15,023 nt of DNA, taken from the NCBI GenBank assembly GCA_947311795.1, contig CAMZLX010000194.1, positions 1 to 15,023 of the forward strand, in the 5' to 3' direction. This document shows positions 1 to 7,098 of the stretch, one piece after another. The notes below the pieces were generated by a model. The model was not told the origin of the DNA. It searched no databases and worked only from the letters and a program-made list of their open reading frames with translations. Within the stretch, counting starts at the first letter, position 1. Every line of letters begins with the position of its first letter. The position numbers and the translations under genes were made by a program. This DNA is from an uncultured Zetaproteobacteria bacterium. GTDB taxonomy: Bacteria > Pseudomonadota > Zetaproteobacteria > Mariprofundales > Mariprofundaceae.

Positions 1-25
1 CCGCAATACTTATCTTGGAGTTTTT

Positions 26-673
26 ATGTTTAAAATTGTATGTGCAACACTGATTGCACTTGTTTCATCTTCGCTTGCCAATGCAACAACGCTTCACATG
101 GGTGAATTTTCTCAAGGCTCACTCAGTGGATGGGAAGAAAAAGAATTTGAAGGTAAAACCCAATACAGTTTTGTTTTTGATGAACAAATCAAACAGCAAG
201 TGCTCAAAGCTGAAAGCAATCAAGGTGCATCGGGATTATTCCGTGAACAGCGCATTGATTTAAATAAAACGCCATACCTCAATTGGTCGTGGAAAACTTC
301 ATCCTTTTTCCCCAATATCAATGAAAATGAAAAAGCTGGTGATGATTTTGTGGCTAGGATTTATATCGTGGTTGATGGCGGTTTCTTTTTTTGGAAAACC
401 ATTGCCCTCAATTATGTGTGGTCATCATCGCATCACACAGGCGAGAAGTGGGATAACCCATTCACATCCAATGCTACCATGTATGCAGTGGACTCAGGCA
501 TGGAAAACCTTGGCGTGTGGCAGCACTATAAACGCAACATCAAAGAGGATTTAAAAAATATAGTCGGCAAAGACGAACAATACATTGATGCCATCGCCAT
601 TATGACCGACACGGATAATGCAGGGCTTTCCGCCACTACCTATTTCGGCGACATCTTTTTTACTTCGGAATAG
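26..673 (+). CDS. Exported DUF3047 family protein
   Basis: The protein has 215 residues. Residues 1 to about 20 form a signal peptide (short basic start, hydrophobic core, SLANA before the likely cut), so it is probably periplasmic or exported. The mature part matches my memory of DUF3047: a W-S-W-K strand near residue 90, then D-D-F-V-A-R-I-Y, a long aromatic stretch (GGFFFWKTIALNYVW), and a closing stretch with an acidic T-D-T-D-N-A element before the last strands. The size is close to the usual family length. The family has no established reaction, so no function is assigned. The start is supported by GGAG five bases upstream of the ATG. A palindromic repeat begins about ten bases after the stop. 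The neighbour upstream lies outside the window, so operon membership is unknown. Confidence 0.85.
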   Translation: MFKIVCATLIALVSSSLANATTLHMGEFSQGSLSGWEEKEFEGKTQYSFVFDEQIKQQVLKAESNQGASGLFREQRIDLNKTPYLNWSWKTSSFFPNINENEKAGDDFVARIYIVVDGGFFFWKTIALNYVWSSSHHTGEKWDNPFTSNATMYAVDSGMENLGVWQHYKRNIKEDLKNIVGKDEQYIDAIAIMTDTDNAGLSATTYFGDIFFTSE

Positions 674-683
674 GGTATATACC

Positions 684-763
684 GTCACTCCCGCGAAGGC
701 GGGAGTCCATACATAATAAAATAAGGTTCCCAAAAAATGGATTCCCGCCTTCGCGGGAATGAC
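684..763. repeat. Paired palindromic repeat (REP/MITE-like)
   Basis: Two 27-base units stand head to head, 684-710 and 737-763, separated by 26 AT-rich bases. Each forms its own hairpin: 687-694 pairs with 699-706 around a GAAG loop, and 741-748 pairs with 753-760 around a CTTC loop. Each stem is a perfect 8 bp. The units are inverted copies with only two differences, which fall at the two partners of one base pair (C-G in one, T-A in the other), so folding is kept. The core CCCGCGAAGGCGGG is a palindrome widely dispersed in proteobacterial genomes. It could also fold as one long hairpin. Confidence 0.85.
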
Positions 764-786
764 AAGTAAAGGTGACTTGCTATAGA
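759..786 (+). promoter_or_regulatory. Candidate sigma-70 promoter for hslR
   Basis: ATGACA (759-764) differs from the -35 consensus by one base. After 16 bases comes TATAGA (781-786), preceded by TG one base before it (extended -10). The -35 hexamer lies in the end of the palindromic repeat. Transcription would start near 793, about three bases before the hslR ATG. This fits the lack of a ribosome binding site close to that start. It is a motif match only. Confidence 0.4.
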
Positions 787-795
787 CTTCATCAC

Positions 796-1170
796 ATGAG
801 TGTTCGAATTGATAAGTGGCTTTGGGCTGCCCGCTTTTACAAAATGCGCAAGCTTGCAAGTGAAGCTGTCAAAGGTGGGCATATCAGCATCAACGGTGTG
901 CGCTGCAAACCTTCCAAGTTAGTACAAAGTGGTGATGAAGTATTTATTCAGAAAGAGCACGAAACCTTCACAGTTATCATCACAGGTTTAGCCGATAAAC
1001 GCGGTTCTGCCAAAATTGCCCAAAGTTTATATGATGAAACACCTGAAAGTGTGAAATATCGCGATGAGAAAAGCGAACAACGTAGATTCCAGAGCTATTT
1101 CGCACCATCCCCCGACAAACGCCCAGACAAACGCGATAGGCGTAAAATAAAACAATTTAAAGGGCGCTAA
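796..1170 (+). CDS. hslR: Ribosome-associated heat shock protein Hsp15 (S4 domain)
   Basis: This 124-residue basic protein opens with MSVRIDKWLWAARFYKMR, the start of the S4 RNA-binding domain in Hsp15. The domain spans about residues 3-65 and contains G-G-H-I-S-I-N-G and the K-P-S-K-L-V..G-D-E turn. The Lys/Arg-rich tail from about residue 90 is typical of the family, and the length is close to E. coli HslR (about 133). In the known family it binds 50S subunits that carry a stalled nascent chain after heat stress and helps recycle them. The ATG was chosen because family members start at this MSVR. A GTG 24 bases upstream would add residues unlike the family. The only purine-rich stretch (AAAGGTGA, 768-775) is about 20 bases from the ATG, too far for a normal ribosome binding site. 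Confidence 0.92.
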   Translation: MSVRIDKWLWAARFYKMRKLASEAVKGGHISINGVRCKPSKLVQSGDEVFIQKEHETFTVIITGLADKRGSAKIAQSLYDETPESVKYRDEKSEQRRFQSYFAPSPDKRPDKRDRRKIKQFKGR

Positions 1171-1218
1171 TCAAACTGCTTGCGCAACAAAAAACATGTG
1201 TTAAGAATTGCACATATT

Positions 1219-1241
1219 GGAAATAGGTCTATTCCTTTTTT
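1219..1241 (+). terminator. Weak hairpin plus T-tract after hslR, or an operator dyad
   Basis: GGAA (1219-1222) and TA (1224-1225) pair with TA (1230-1231) and TTCC (1232-1235), with one bulged A, and six T residues follow. The stem is short and AT-rich, so termination would be weak. The same imperfect dyad sits around the -35 region of a possible promoter (TACAAT, 1251-1256) for the carbonic anhydrase gene, so it could instead be a protein-binding site. Confidence 0.35.
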
Positions 1242-1282
1242 CAATCAAAATACAATCTAACTTCTGGGAGGGAGTCTTTATT

Positions 1283-2164
1283 ATGAAACATATTACAACT
1301 GCGCTTGCTTTAAGCGCAATGTTAGCTACACCTGCATTTGCAAGCGACCACGGTCATCACGAAGACGGCGCACACGGGCACAAAGCTGTTGCCGATAGTG
1401 TGGTTGCCAAACAGCGTGCTGCACTGGCTAAAAACACCCAAGGCAAAGGGTTTGGCCCTCAGTCACCACGTGATATTGACAGCCCTGCGGGTAACAATGC
1501 GCGCATGTTTAGCACTGCGCCTGCTTATACTGAAATGAACCTATGCAATATCCATTTCCATAAAAATGCAGAGCATAAAGGCGGCGAATTCACCATGTAT
1601 GCAGGCAACGGTAATGGTGAAGGTTATCAAAGTGGCTACCGCGCTGATATTTCACATTATAGTCATGCAGAACTCAAAGCAACCAAACATGACATCTGCC
1701 CAAGTTCACACAGCCATTTGCTACCGGGTGACACCATCGAAGTTCATTATGTTCATACCACTGCACAAGTTAAACCTGGGCCAACCCTTGGCTCTTGCTT
1801 GAGCGATGCGATTAAAAACCCACAACTTCGTGTTGAAACACAAGTTTACACAGTTGTGAATGATAAACACGCTGCGGACTTCGGAAAGTTGACCAAATAC
1901 GGTAAAGTAGGCGAATACTATCAAGCACTAAACATTCCAAACAACACAGGTACACCTGTTGCATATGAAGGCTCTACCACGGGTCCTGGATATAATGAAA
2001 GTGGTTCACCATTCCAAGTATCGTGGAGTGTTCGCCCTAAAGTGATGAAAGTGAACATCGAAACAGTAGGTGAATGGTGTAAAGGTAACGACTTTAAAGA
2101 AGACCACGCACATGGTGTTCGCAACCTTGTTAAAAACCCTGATTTATTATCGCAAATTAAATAA
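1283..2164 (+). CDS. Exported delta-class carbonic anhydrase
   Basis: The protein has 293 residues. Residues 1-20 form a clear signal peptide ending A-F-A, so the enzyme should act in the periplasm or outside the cell. A His-rich segment follows directly (about residues 21-35). The catalytic part carries C-N-I-H-F-H-K-N-A-E-H from C88 with H91, H93 and H98, then S-S-H-S-H-L-L-P-G-D and V-H-Y-V-H, and a late E-W-C-K-G. This matches my memory of the delta-class family (PF10563, founded on diatom TWCA1), which interconverts CO2 and bicarbonate using a bound metal, normally zinc. Several cysteines could form disulfides. The ATG at 1283 is backed by a strong Shine-Dalgarno sequence, GGGAGGGAG (1266-1274); an earlier TTG at 1208 would bury the signal peptide. 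It is a single gene ended by the terminator at 2185. No bicarbonate transporter is adjacent. Confidence 0.85.
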   Translation: MKHITTALALSAMLATPAFASDHGHHEDGAHGHKAVADSVVAKQRAALAKNTQGKGFGPQSPRDIDSPAGNNARMFSTAPAYTEMNLCNIHFHKNAEHKGGEFTMYAGNGNGEGYQSGYRADISHYSHAELKATKHDICPSSHSHLLPGDTIEVHYVHTTAQVKPGPTLGSCLSDAIKNPQLRVETQVYTVVNDKHAADFGKLTKYGKVGEYYQALNIPNNTGTPVAYEGSTTGPGYNESGSPFQVSWSVRPKVMKVNIETVGEWCKGNDFKEDHAHGVRNLVKNPDLLSQIK

Positions 2165-2184
2165 TTTTACTTGAACTATATTCT

Positions 2185-2212
2185 AAGCCGCCCTTTTCAG
2201 GGCGGCTTTTTT
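2185..2212 (+). terminator. Intrinsic terminator after the carbonic anhydrase gene
   Basis: AAGCCGCCCT (2185-2194) pairs perfectly with AGGGCGGCTT (2199-2208) around a TTTC loop. A run of six T residues ends at 2212. It begins about 20 bases after the carbonic anhydrase stop. With A residues before the stem it may also work weakly on the other strand. Confidence 0.93.
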
Positions 2213-2264
2213 ATAACCTAACGGCAACAACTCAGGCATATATCGTCAAAATACCAACGTATGC

Positions 2265-2293
2265 TTGCCAATCTATTTTAATGGCGTCATAGT
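2265..2293 (+). promoter_or_regulatory. Candidate sigma-70 promoter for the response regulator
   Basis: TTGCCA (2265-2270), one mismatch to the -35 consensus, is followed after 17 bases by CATAGT (2288-2293), two mismatches to the -10 consensus. The predicted start near 2300 leaves a leader of about 24 bases holding the GAGG ribosome binding site. No sigma-54 pattern is visible here. Confidence 0.4.
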
Positions 2294-2323
2294 TTTGACC
2301 ATCAAGACTATGAGGTTCCTCTT

Positions 2324-3712
2324 ATGAAACAAACTGCATATCTGTTATTGGTGGATGATGAAGAAGAACTGCGTCTTACCATGCAAGAAACACTAGAGTT
2401 ATCCAACTATCATGTTTCGACTGCTGCCAATGCGATGCGTGCCAAAGATGCGATGGAAAATGCAAAATTTGATATTGCTATCCTTGATATACGTTTACCC
2501 GATGGTAGCGGTTTGGATTTACTCAAGCAGTTCAAAGAAACTGACCCAGACATGGGTATTATTCTTATTACGGGTTATTCTGAAGTGAACTCTGCGGTAC
2601 AAGCTATTGAACTTGGTGCCGACGACTTTCTTAAAAAACCATTTGATCCCAGTGAACTCGTGGTACGTGTACAAGAACTGATTAAAAAACGTCAGCTCAA
2701 ACAAGAAAATGAAACACTAAAAAAAGAAGTGCGAACCAACAAAAACAAACACGGGCTTATCGGTCAATGCGATAGCATTAAACGTTTACGTGATACAGCC
2801 TTACTTCTTGGCGACTCCGACAGTACCGTACTTATCACGGGTGAATCTGGCACGGGCAAAGAAGTGCTTGCCAACATGCTGCATCAGTCTGGAAATCGCG
2901 CTGACAAACCTTTTGTCTCTATCAACTGCGGTGCTATTCCCGAAGAGCTTTTAGAATCTGAACTTTTTGGACATGTAAAAGGCGCATTCACTGGAGCCGT
3001 TCGTGCACGTGCTGGGCGCTTTGAAGTTGCCAATGGCGGCACAATTTTCTTAGATGAAATTGGCGATATGAGCCCCAAGCTTCAGGTTAAACTCCTGCGT
3101 GTTTTACAAGAACGCACATTTGAACCTGTCGGCAGCCACCAAAGTATTCATATTGATGTTCGCGTGATTGCTGCGACCCATCGAGACCTCGAAGAAGAAA
3201 TCCAAGCGGGTCGATTTAGGCAAGACTTATTTTATAGGCTCAATGTCATTCCCCTAATATTACCCTCACTGAGTCAACGTGGTGAAGATGTCATCATATT
3301 GACAGAACACTTCTTAAACAACTTTAACAAACTTAAAAACAGTCAAATAAATGGCATGTCTGACCGGTGCAAAGATGTATTGTTACGCTACAATTGGCCA
3401 GGAAATGTGCGTGAATTACAAAATCTTGTTGAACGTGTTACGACCCTCAAACGAAGTGGTGTTATTGACGTTGAAGACCTACCATCTAGGATGTTAGATA
3501 CCGCAGAACGTGCCGCACAGGGTTACAGTATTGATGTTGAACAACACGATAACATTGACTTCAAAGGAATTGTTGATGAATTTGAAAGTCACCTCATCAC
3601 CAGTGCGCTTGAGCGTTTTGGTTGGAACAAAAATCAAGCTGCAAAATTCTTATCTATGAACCGAACAACGCTAGTTGAAAAGATTAAGAAAAAAGGGCTA
3701 ACACCAGCCTAA
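2324..3712 (+). CDS. NtrC-type sigma-54-dependent response regulator
   Basis: The 462-residue protein has the full three-part layout. The receiver (about 1-120) has the acidic pair D11-D12, phospho-acceptor D55, T83 and K105, all intact. After a charged linker, the AAA+ domain (about 143-375) has Walker A GESGTGKE (173-180), the sigma-54 contact loop GAFTGA (220-225), Walker B IFLDEI (241-246) and the arginine motif FRQDLFYRLN. A Fis-type helix-turn-helix occupies about the last 40 residues. It should therefore open RNA polymerase-sigma-54 complexes when phosphorylated. GAGG (2312-2315) eight bases before the ATG supports the start. No histidine kinase gene adjoins it in the window, so its signal is unknown. 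A sigma-54 promoter candidate just downstream drives the next genes and is a natural target. The exact subfamily cannot be settled by eye. Confidence 0.93.
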   Translation: MKQTAYLLLVDDEEELRLTMQETLELSNYHVSTAANAMRAKDAMENAKFDIAILDIRLPDGSGLDLLKQFKETDPDMGIILITGYSEVNSAVQAIELGADDFLKKPFDPSELVVRVQELIKKRQLKQENETLKKEVRTNKNKHGLIGQCDSIKRLRDTALLLGDSDSTVLITGESGTGKEVLANMLHQSGNRADKPFVSINCGAIPEELLESELFGHVKGAFTGAVRARAGRFEVANGGTIFLDEIGDMSPKLQVKLLRVLQERTFEPVGSHQSIHIDVRVIAATHRDLEEEIQAGRFRQDLFYRLNVIPLILPSLSQRGEDVIILTEHFLNNFNKLKNSQINGMSDRCKDVLLRYNWPGNVRELQNLVERVTTLKRSGVIDVEDLPSRMLDTAERAAQGYSIDVEQHDNIDFKGIVDEFESHLITSALERFGWNKNQAAKFLSMNRTTLVEKIKKKGLTPA

Positions 3713-3733
3713 TCAGATATATATCACTTAAAG

Positions 3734-3749
3734 CGGCATCAATCTTGCG
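3734..3749 (+). promoter_or_regulatory. Candidate sigma-54 (RpoN) promoter
   Basis: GGCAT (3735-3739), five bases, then TTGC (3745-3748) gives the diagnostic GG-N10-GC spacing, with GG at 3735-3736 and GC at 3747-3748. It differs from the TGGCAC-N5-TTGC consensus at the first and sixth positions. The predicted start lies at about 3760, at or one base before the ATG of the TPR gene (3761), so the mRNA would be nearly leaderless. It lies between a gene for a sigma-54 activator and an operon that contains a second one. I found no other site of this pattern in the gaps I checked. Confidence 0.6.
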
Positions 3750-3760
3750 TAGTCTAATAT

Positions 3761-5734
3761 ATGCTAGGAAGAGTCGTTGCCATACTTCTAACACTATTTA
3801 CTTTTTTCTCCGCAAGCTTGGCTACGGGAGACAGAGCGCAAGCCATTCAAACATACCTCAATCAGGGTAAACCTGAGCAGGCTGTGACTACAGCATACTT
3901 ACTTCTCAAAGAAGCTAATTTAAAAAACCAAGAGCGCAAAAAGTTATTAGAACTCATTATTCAAGCGCAGTTAATTATGGTCAAAGCAAAGCACTATGAA
4001 GATGTTCAACCAGCTGTGGATGCCCTTCAGTCTTTTATGCGCGAATTCCCAGAGCATGCGGATGAACCCAGCTTAATATGGCAGATTATTGATCTTTACT
4101 GGAGTCAGAATAATCTCGAAGAAACCCAATCTTATATTCTGGATTTACAAAATCGTTTTCCGCAAAGTCCAGAAACAACAAAAAGTTGGTTAACCCTTGG
4201 TAAAATTTATTTCATTCATAAAAACTATGCAGAGGCACGTACAAACTTCTTACGTTTTGCCATTGCTTTTCCTGTAAATTCTAGCCAAGGTCGTGAAGTA
4301 CGCATATGGACATCACTTGTTGATTATGCTGAAGGGCGTTTTGATGTGGCGTTCAAAGCACTTGAGCCTATCTTTAAAAAGCAACCCAACCTCATCACGG
4401 AACAACCCAGCATTTTCTCGCGCTACATTCACTTATTACGCATTGAAGGGCAGTTTACAGAAGCTTTAACCCAAGCTAACCATTTCCTATCCTTATACAA
4501 AACAAGTCCTCACACACCTGAAATACGTTTATTACATGCCGACTTACTTTTACTGCAACCAAAACCAAACAAAAATGCTGTGATTAAAGCATATAGTTTA
4601 ATCGCTGAGGCTCAGGCGGATACCATTATTGGTAAACAAGCATTTATGCGCAAAATGATGCTCCAAATTGAGAGCCAACAAGAGTATTCTGCAATCAAAC
4701 CTGCCATTATCGCGCTCAAACGTATTGCCAACAACAATCAAATGTCCCAAGTGGAAGATGAGGCACTTTTATTGGAAGCTCGCCTTTGGCATAAAGTTGC
4801 TACCCTTGATGCAGAGCATAGCCCAAAACAATCTGAGTATGCCGCCCTAGAAAAGTATTCGCTCGTTTTCAAATCCATCCATCCAAACTTAAGAAATCAA
4901 GCTTTGGAAGGTGGTCGAAACACTTTTCTAGAAAGTATCCAACACCATATTAAGATGAAAGACTGGAAAAACACAACGCGTATTTGGCAGCGTTTTGCAC
5001 AGTTCCGTCCAGCCCTAGAAAAAGCCAAACCGCTTTACTTAAGCATTGCACAAAGCTTTCGCTTAACCATGCAATACACTGCATCTTCCCAACTTCTTCA
5101 ACTATTGTTAACCCATGCGAAAAGTGACCTTTGGCGTGAAAAATTAACACTCGAACAAGCAAAGCTTTGGTTTGACCGTGGTGATGCCCAAAGTGTTCAA
5201 CGCATTATGAGCTGGCTAGACCAGCATGAATACTCAATATATCGCCCTGAAATGCTTTTGATTGTTGCGCGGATTCAGCTAAAAGACAAAGCTTATAGCC
5301 TAACATCACATACTTTGGACTCAATACAGGTTACAGACATAACTTATGATACGCGTGCTATATATTGGCAAACGCGCGCAAAAACGGAACAAGCTTTAAA
5401 GCGTTGGCACATGGCAGCATTTGCTTGGGCTCAATACACATCTTTAGGTACTGCGAACAAAGAAAGCGGTATTCTCAACGAAGCTCATGCAAGATTCAAA
5501 GCAGGTGAGTTCCCTAAAGCAGAATCGTTATACAGCAAAGTTCCTGAAACTTTACGCACCCCTATTTGGATATACCGATACAGCATCTGCCAACTTAAAA
5601 ATGGAAAATGGAAACAAGCGACAACCCGACTAACTGCCTTAAAAAACAATCCTGACGGTGGCATCTATACATCTATGGCAGCACTCACCTTAGCCGAACG
5701 TCAGGCAAATCAATTGTTGGAGAATAGCCTATGA
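3761..5734 (+). CDS. Exported TPR-like repeat protein
   Basis: The protein has 657 residues. Residues 1 to about 22 are a signal peptide (MLGRVV, a Leu/Phe core, SLA before the likely cut), so the rest is probably periplasmic or membrane-tethered. The body is all helical with tetratricopeptide-like units, for example about 142-175 (W-L-T-L-G-K-I-Y-F-I-H-K-N-Y-A-E-A), about 220-255 (G-Q-F-T-E-A-L), and near the end G-E-F-P-K-A-E and G-K-W-K-Q-A. No enzyme motif is visible, so scaffolding or protein binding is the likely role. The ATG is the only reasonable start: an in-frame TAA lies six bases upstream and a later start would lose the signal peptide. No Shine-Dalgarno sequence precedes it. Its end overlaps the next gene by four bases (ATGA), so the two are one operon and probably coupled. 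The name of the family is not recognised. Confidence 0.82.
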   Translation: MLGRVVAILLTLFTFFSASLATGDRAQAIQTYLNQGKPEQAVTTAYLLLKEANLKNQERKKLLELIIQAQLIMVKAKHYEDVQPAVDALQSFMREFPEHADEPSLIWQIIDLYWSQNNLEETQSYILDLQNRFPQSPETTKSWLTLGKIYFIHKNYAEARTNFLRFAIAFPVNSSQGREVRIWTSLVDYAEGRFDVAFKALEPIFKKQPNLITEQPSIFSRYIHLLRIEGQFTEALTQANHFLSLYKTSPHTPEIRLLHADLLLLQPKPNKNAVIKAYSLIAEAQADTIIGKQAFMRKMMLQIESQQEYSAIKPAIIALKRIANNNQMSQVEDEALLLEARLWHKVATLDAEHSPKQSEYAALEKYSLVFKSIHPNLRNQALEGGRNTFLESIQHHIKMKDWKNTTRIWQRFAQFRPALEKAKPLYLSIAQSFRLTMQYTASSQLLQLLLTHAKSDLWREKLTLEQAKLWFDRGDAQSVQRIMSWLDQHEYSIYRPEMLLIVARIQLKDKAYSLTSHTLDSIQVTDITYDTRAIYWQTRAKTEQALKRWHMAAFAWAQYTSLGTANKESGILNEAHARFKAGEFPKAESLYSKVPETLRTPIWIYRYSICQLKNGKWKQATTRLTALKNNPDGGIYTSMAALTLAERQANQLLENSL

Positions 5735-7086
5735 ACAAAAAACATAACATCGCATTGGTTGGCTTTCCCATGACTTGTATCTCTGATGTGCAAATTCAAT
5801 TGGGCACGCTACTGCCCGACACACCTGTTGAAGTGGTCATGCAATGGCATGATGAAATGATTGAACAATTTAGCCTTTTATTCATTTGGGATGATGTTGC
5901 TATCACAGGTTTGGTACATCGTATTTTCAAACAACAACCCCAAGCCAATATCGTCGTTTTATCTGAATATACCCATGCTGAGCGTGCCCAAGATTTAATG
6001 GACTTAGGCATCATGGATTATCGCACACTGCCTTGCCCCGATGAAATATTTGAAATTTACGTACGCAAATCAGGGCATCAGACAGCACTGATGCAGACAT
6101 CAAAACAACAACAAAAAGGCTCTGATATTTTTGTCACTGAAGATATTGAAACTCGCCGCTTGCTTGATCACGTTGCATTGATTGCACCAAGCAATGCATC
6201 TGTTTTTGTTGTCGGTGAATCAGGCACAGGCAAAGAGCGTATGTCACGCTATATTTATCAATGTTCAGGGCGAAAAGATAATGCTTTTGTTGCGATAAAC
6301 TGCGCTGCAATCCCTGAGAACATGCTTGAGTCCGAACTTTTTGGCTTTGAAAAAGGTGCATTTACGGGAGCCGACAAAGCCAAACCAGGTAAGTTTGAGA
6401 TAGCACATCAAGGCACACTTCTTCTTGATGAAATCACTGAAATGCCTTTGCACCTTCAAGCCAAACTCCTTCGTGTCTTGCAAGAAGGAGAAGTGGATAG
6501 GCTTGGGGGCAGCAAGCCTATAAAAGTGGATGTGCGTATTATCGCGACCAGCAACCGAAATCTTAAACAAACCGTTGCCGATGGAAAATTTAGACAAGAT
6601 TTATATTACCGCTTAAATGTTGTAACTATTGTATTACCAACACTTCGTTCTCGGTTAAATGATATCAAACCATTGGCGGAACACTTCTTATCTCACTTTG
6701 CGACCATGTATAACAAACCTAAACCAACATTACATGATATCGCTTTAAAGTCGCTCATCTTACATTCTTGGGAAGGTAATGTTCGTGAACTTGAAAACTG
6801 CATGCATCGCTCATTTTTAATGGCATCAGATGGTCAAATCTTGCCCCAACATTTAGGGCTGAGTGGTCTTATTGCCGAACAAACACCACCTATTGAAACA
6901 GAACAAAAACTGGATGTTCAAGCGGGCATGAGTATTCGCAACATGGAACGCGCACTTATTGAGCAAACATTACACCATGTACAAAACAATAGAACTGAGG
7001 CAGCCAAACTCCTCGGCATAAGCATCCGAACATTACGCAATAAACTTAAAGAATATCAAAATAGCAACGTTGCAGTTGCGGCATAA
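5731..7086 (+). CDS. FlbD/FlrC-like sigma-54 activator, degenerate receiver
   Basis: The 451-residue protein has a receiver-sized N-terminal part (about 1-115) without the usual acidic pocket: G11-F12-P13 stands where the Asp pair belongs, and W53 aligns with the phosphorylated Asp. The AAA+ domain is intact: GESGTGKE (162-169), GAFTGA (209-214), LLLDEI, and FRQDLYYRLN. The C-terminus (M-S-I-R-N-M-E-R..L-I-E-Q-T-L, then N-R-T-E-A-A-K-L-L-G-I-S-I-R-T-L-R-N-K-L) closely matches my memory of the flagellar regulators FlbD and FlrC/FleR. Like FlbD it is probably active without phosphorylation and controlled by a partner protein. It is translated from the ATGA overlap with the TPR gene, and a small gene follows 12 bases later. 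No structural flagellar gene is in the window, so the flagellar role is inferred from sequence type alone. Confidence 0.88.
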   Translation: MNKKHNIALVGFPMTCISDVQIQLGTLLPDTPVEVVMQWHDEMIEQFSLLFIWDDVAITGLVHRIFKQQPQANIVVLSEYTHAERAQDLMDLGIMDYRTLPCPDEIFEIYVRKSGHQTALMQTSKQQQKGSDIFVTEDIETRRLLDHVALIAPSNASVFVVGESGTGKERMSRYIYQCSGRKDNAFVAINCAAIPENMLESELFGFEKGAFTGADKAKPGKFEIAHQGTLLLDEITEMPLHLQAKLLRVLQEGEVDRLGGSKPIKVDVRIIATSNRNLKQTVADGKFRQDLYYRLNVVTIVLPTLRSRLNDIKPLAEHFLSHFATMYNKPKPTLHDIALKSLILHSWEGNVRELENCMHRSFLMASDGQILPQHLGLSGLIAEQTPPIETEQKLDVQAGMSIRNMERALIEQTLHHVQNNRTEAAKLLGISIRTLRNKLKEYQNSNVAVAA

Positions 7087-7098
7087 CGAGAGGAAAAT

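Noticed and set aside
772..795. Earlier GTG start for hslR
   Set aside because: Hsp15 relatives begin at MSVR; the added residues have no family match, and the GTG lies upstream of the predicted transcription start.
551..882. Overlapping minus-strand open frames across the palindromic repeat
   Set aside because: They translate the palindrome itself into the familiar VIPAKAGIH and SFPRRRES strings, a known source of false genes, and overlap hslR and the DUF3047 gene without ribosome binding sites.
1208..1282. Earlier TTG start for the carbonic anhydrase
   Set aside because: It would put 25 residues before a classic signal peptide, while the ATG at 1283 has a strong ribosome binding site.
6134..6597. 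Open frames on the minus strand inside the FlbD-like gene
   Set aside because: They are shadows of a well-conserved sigma-54 activator with no family resemblance or start signals.
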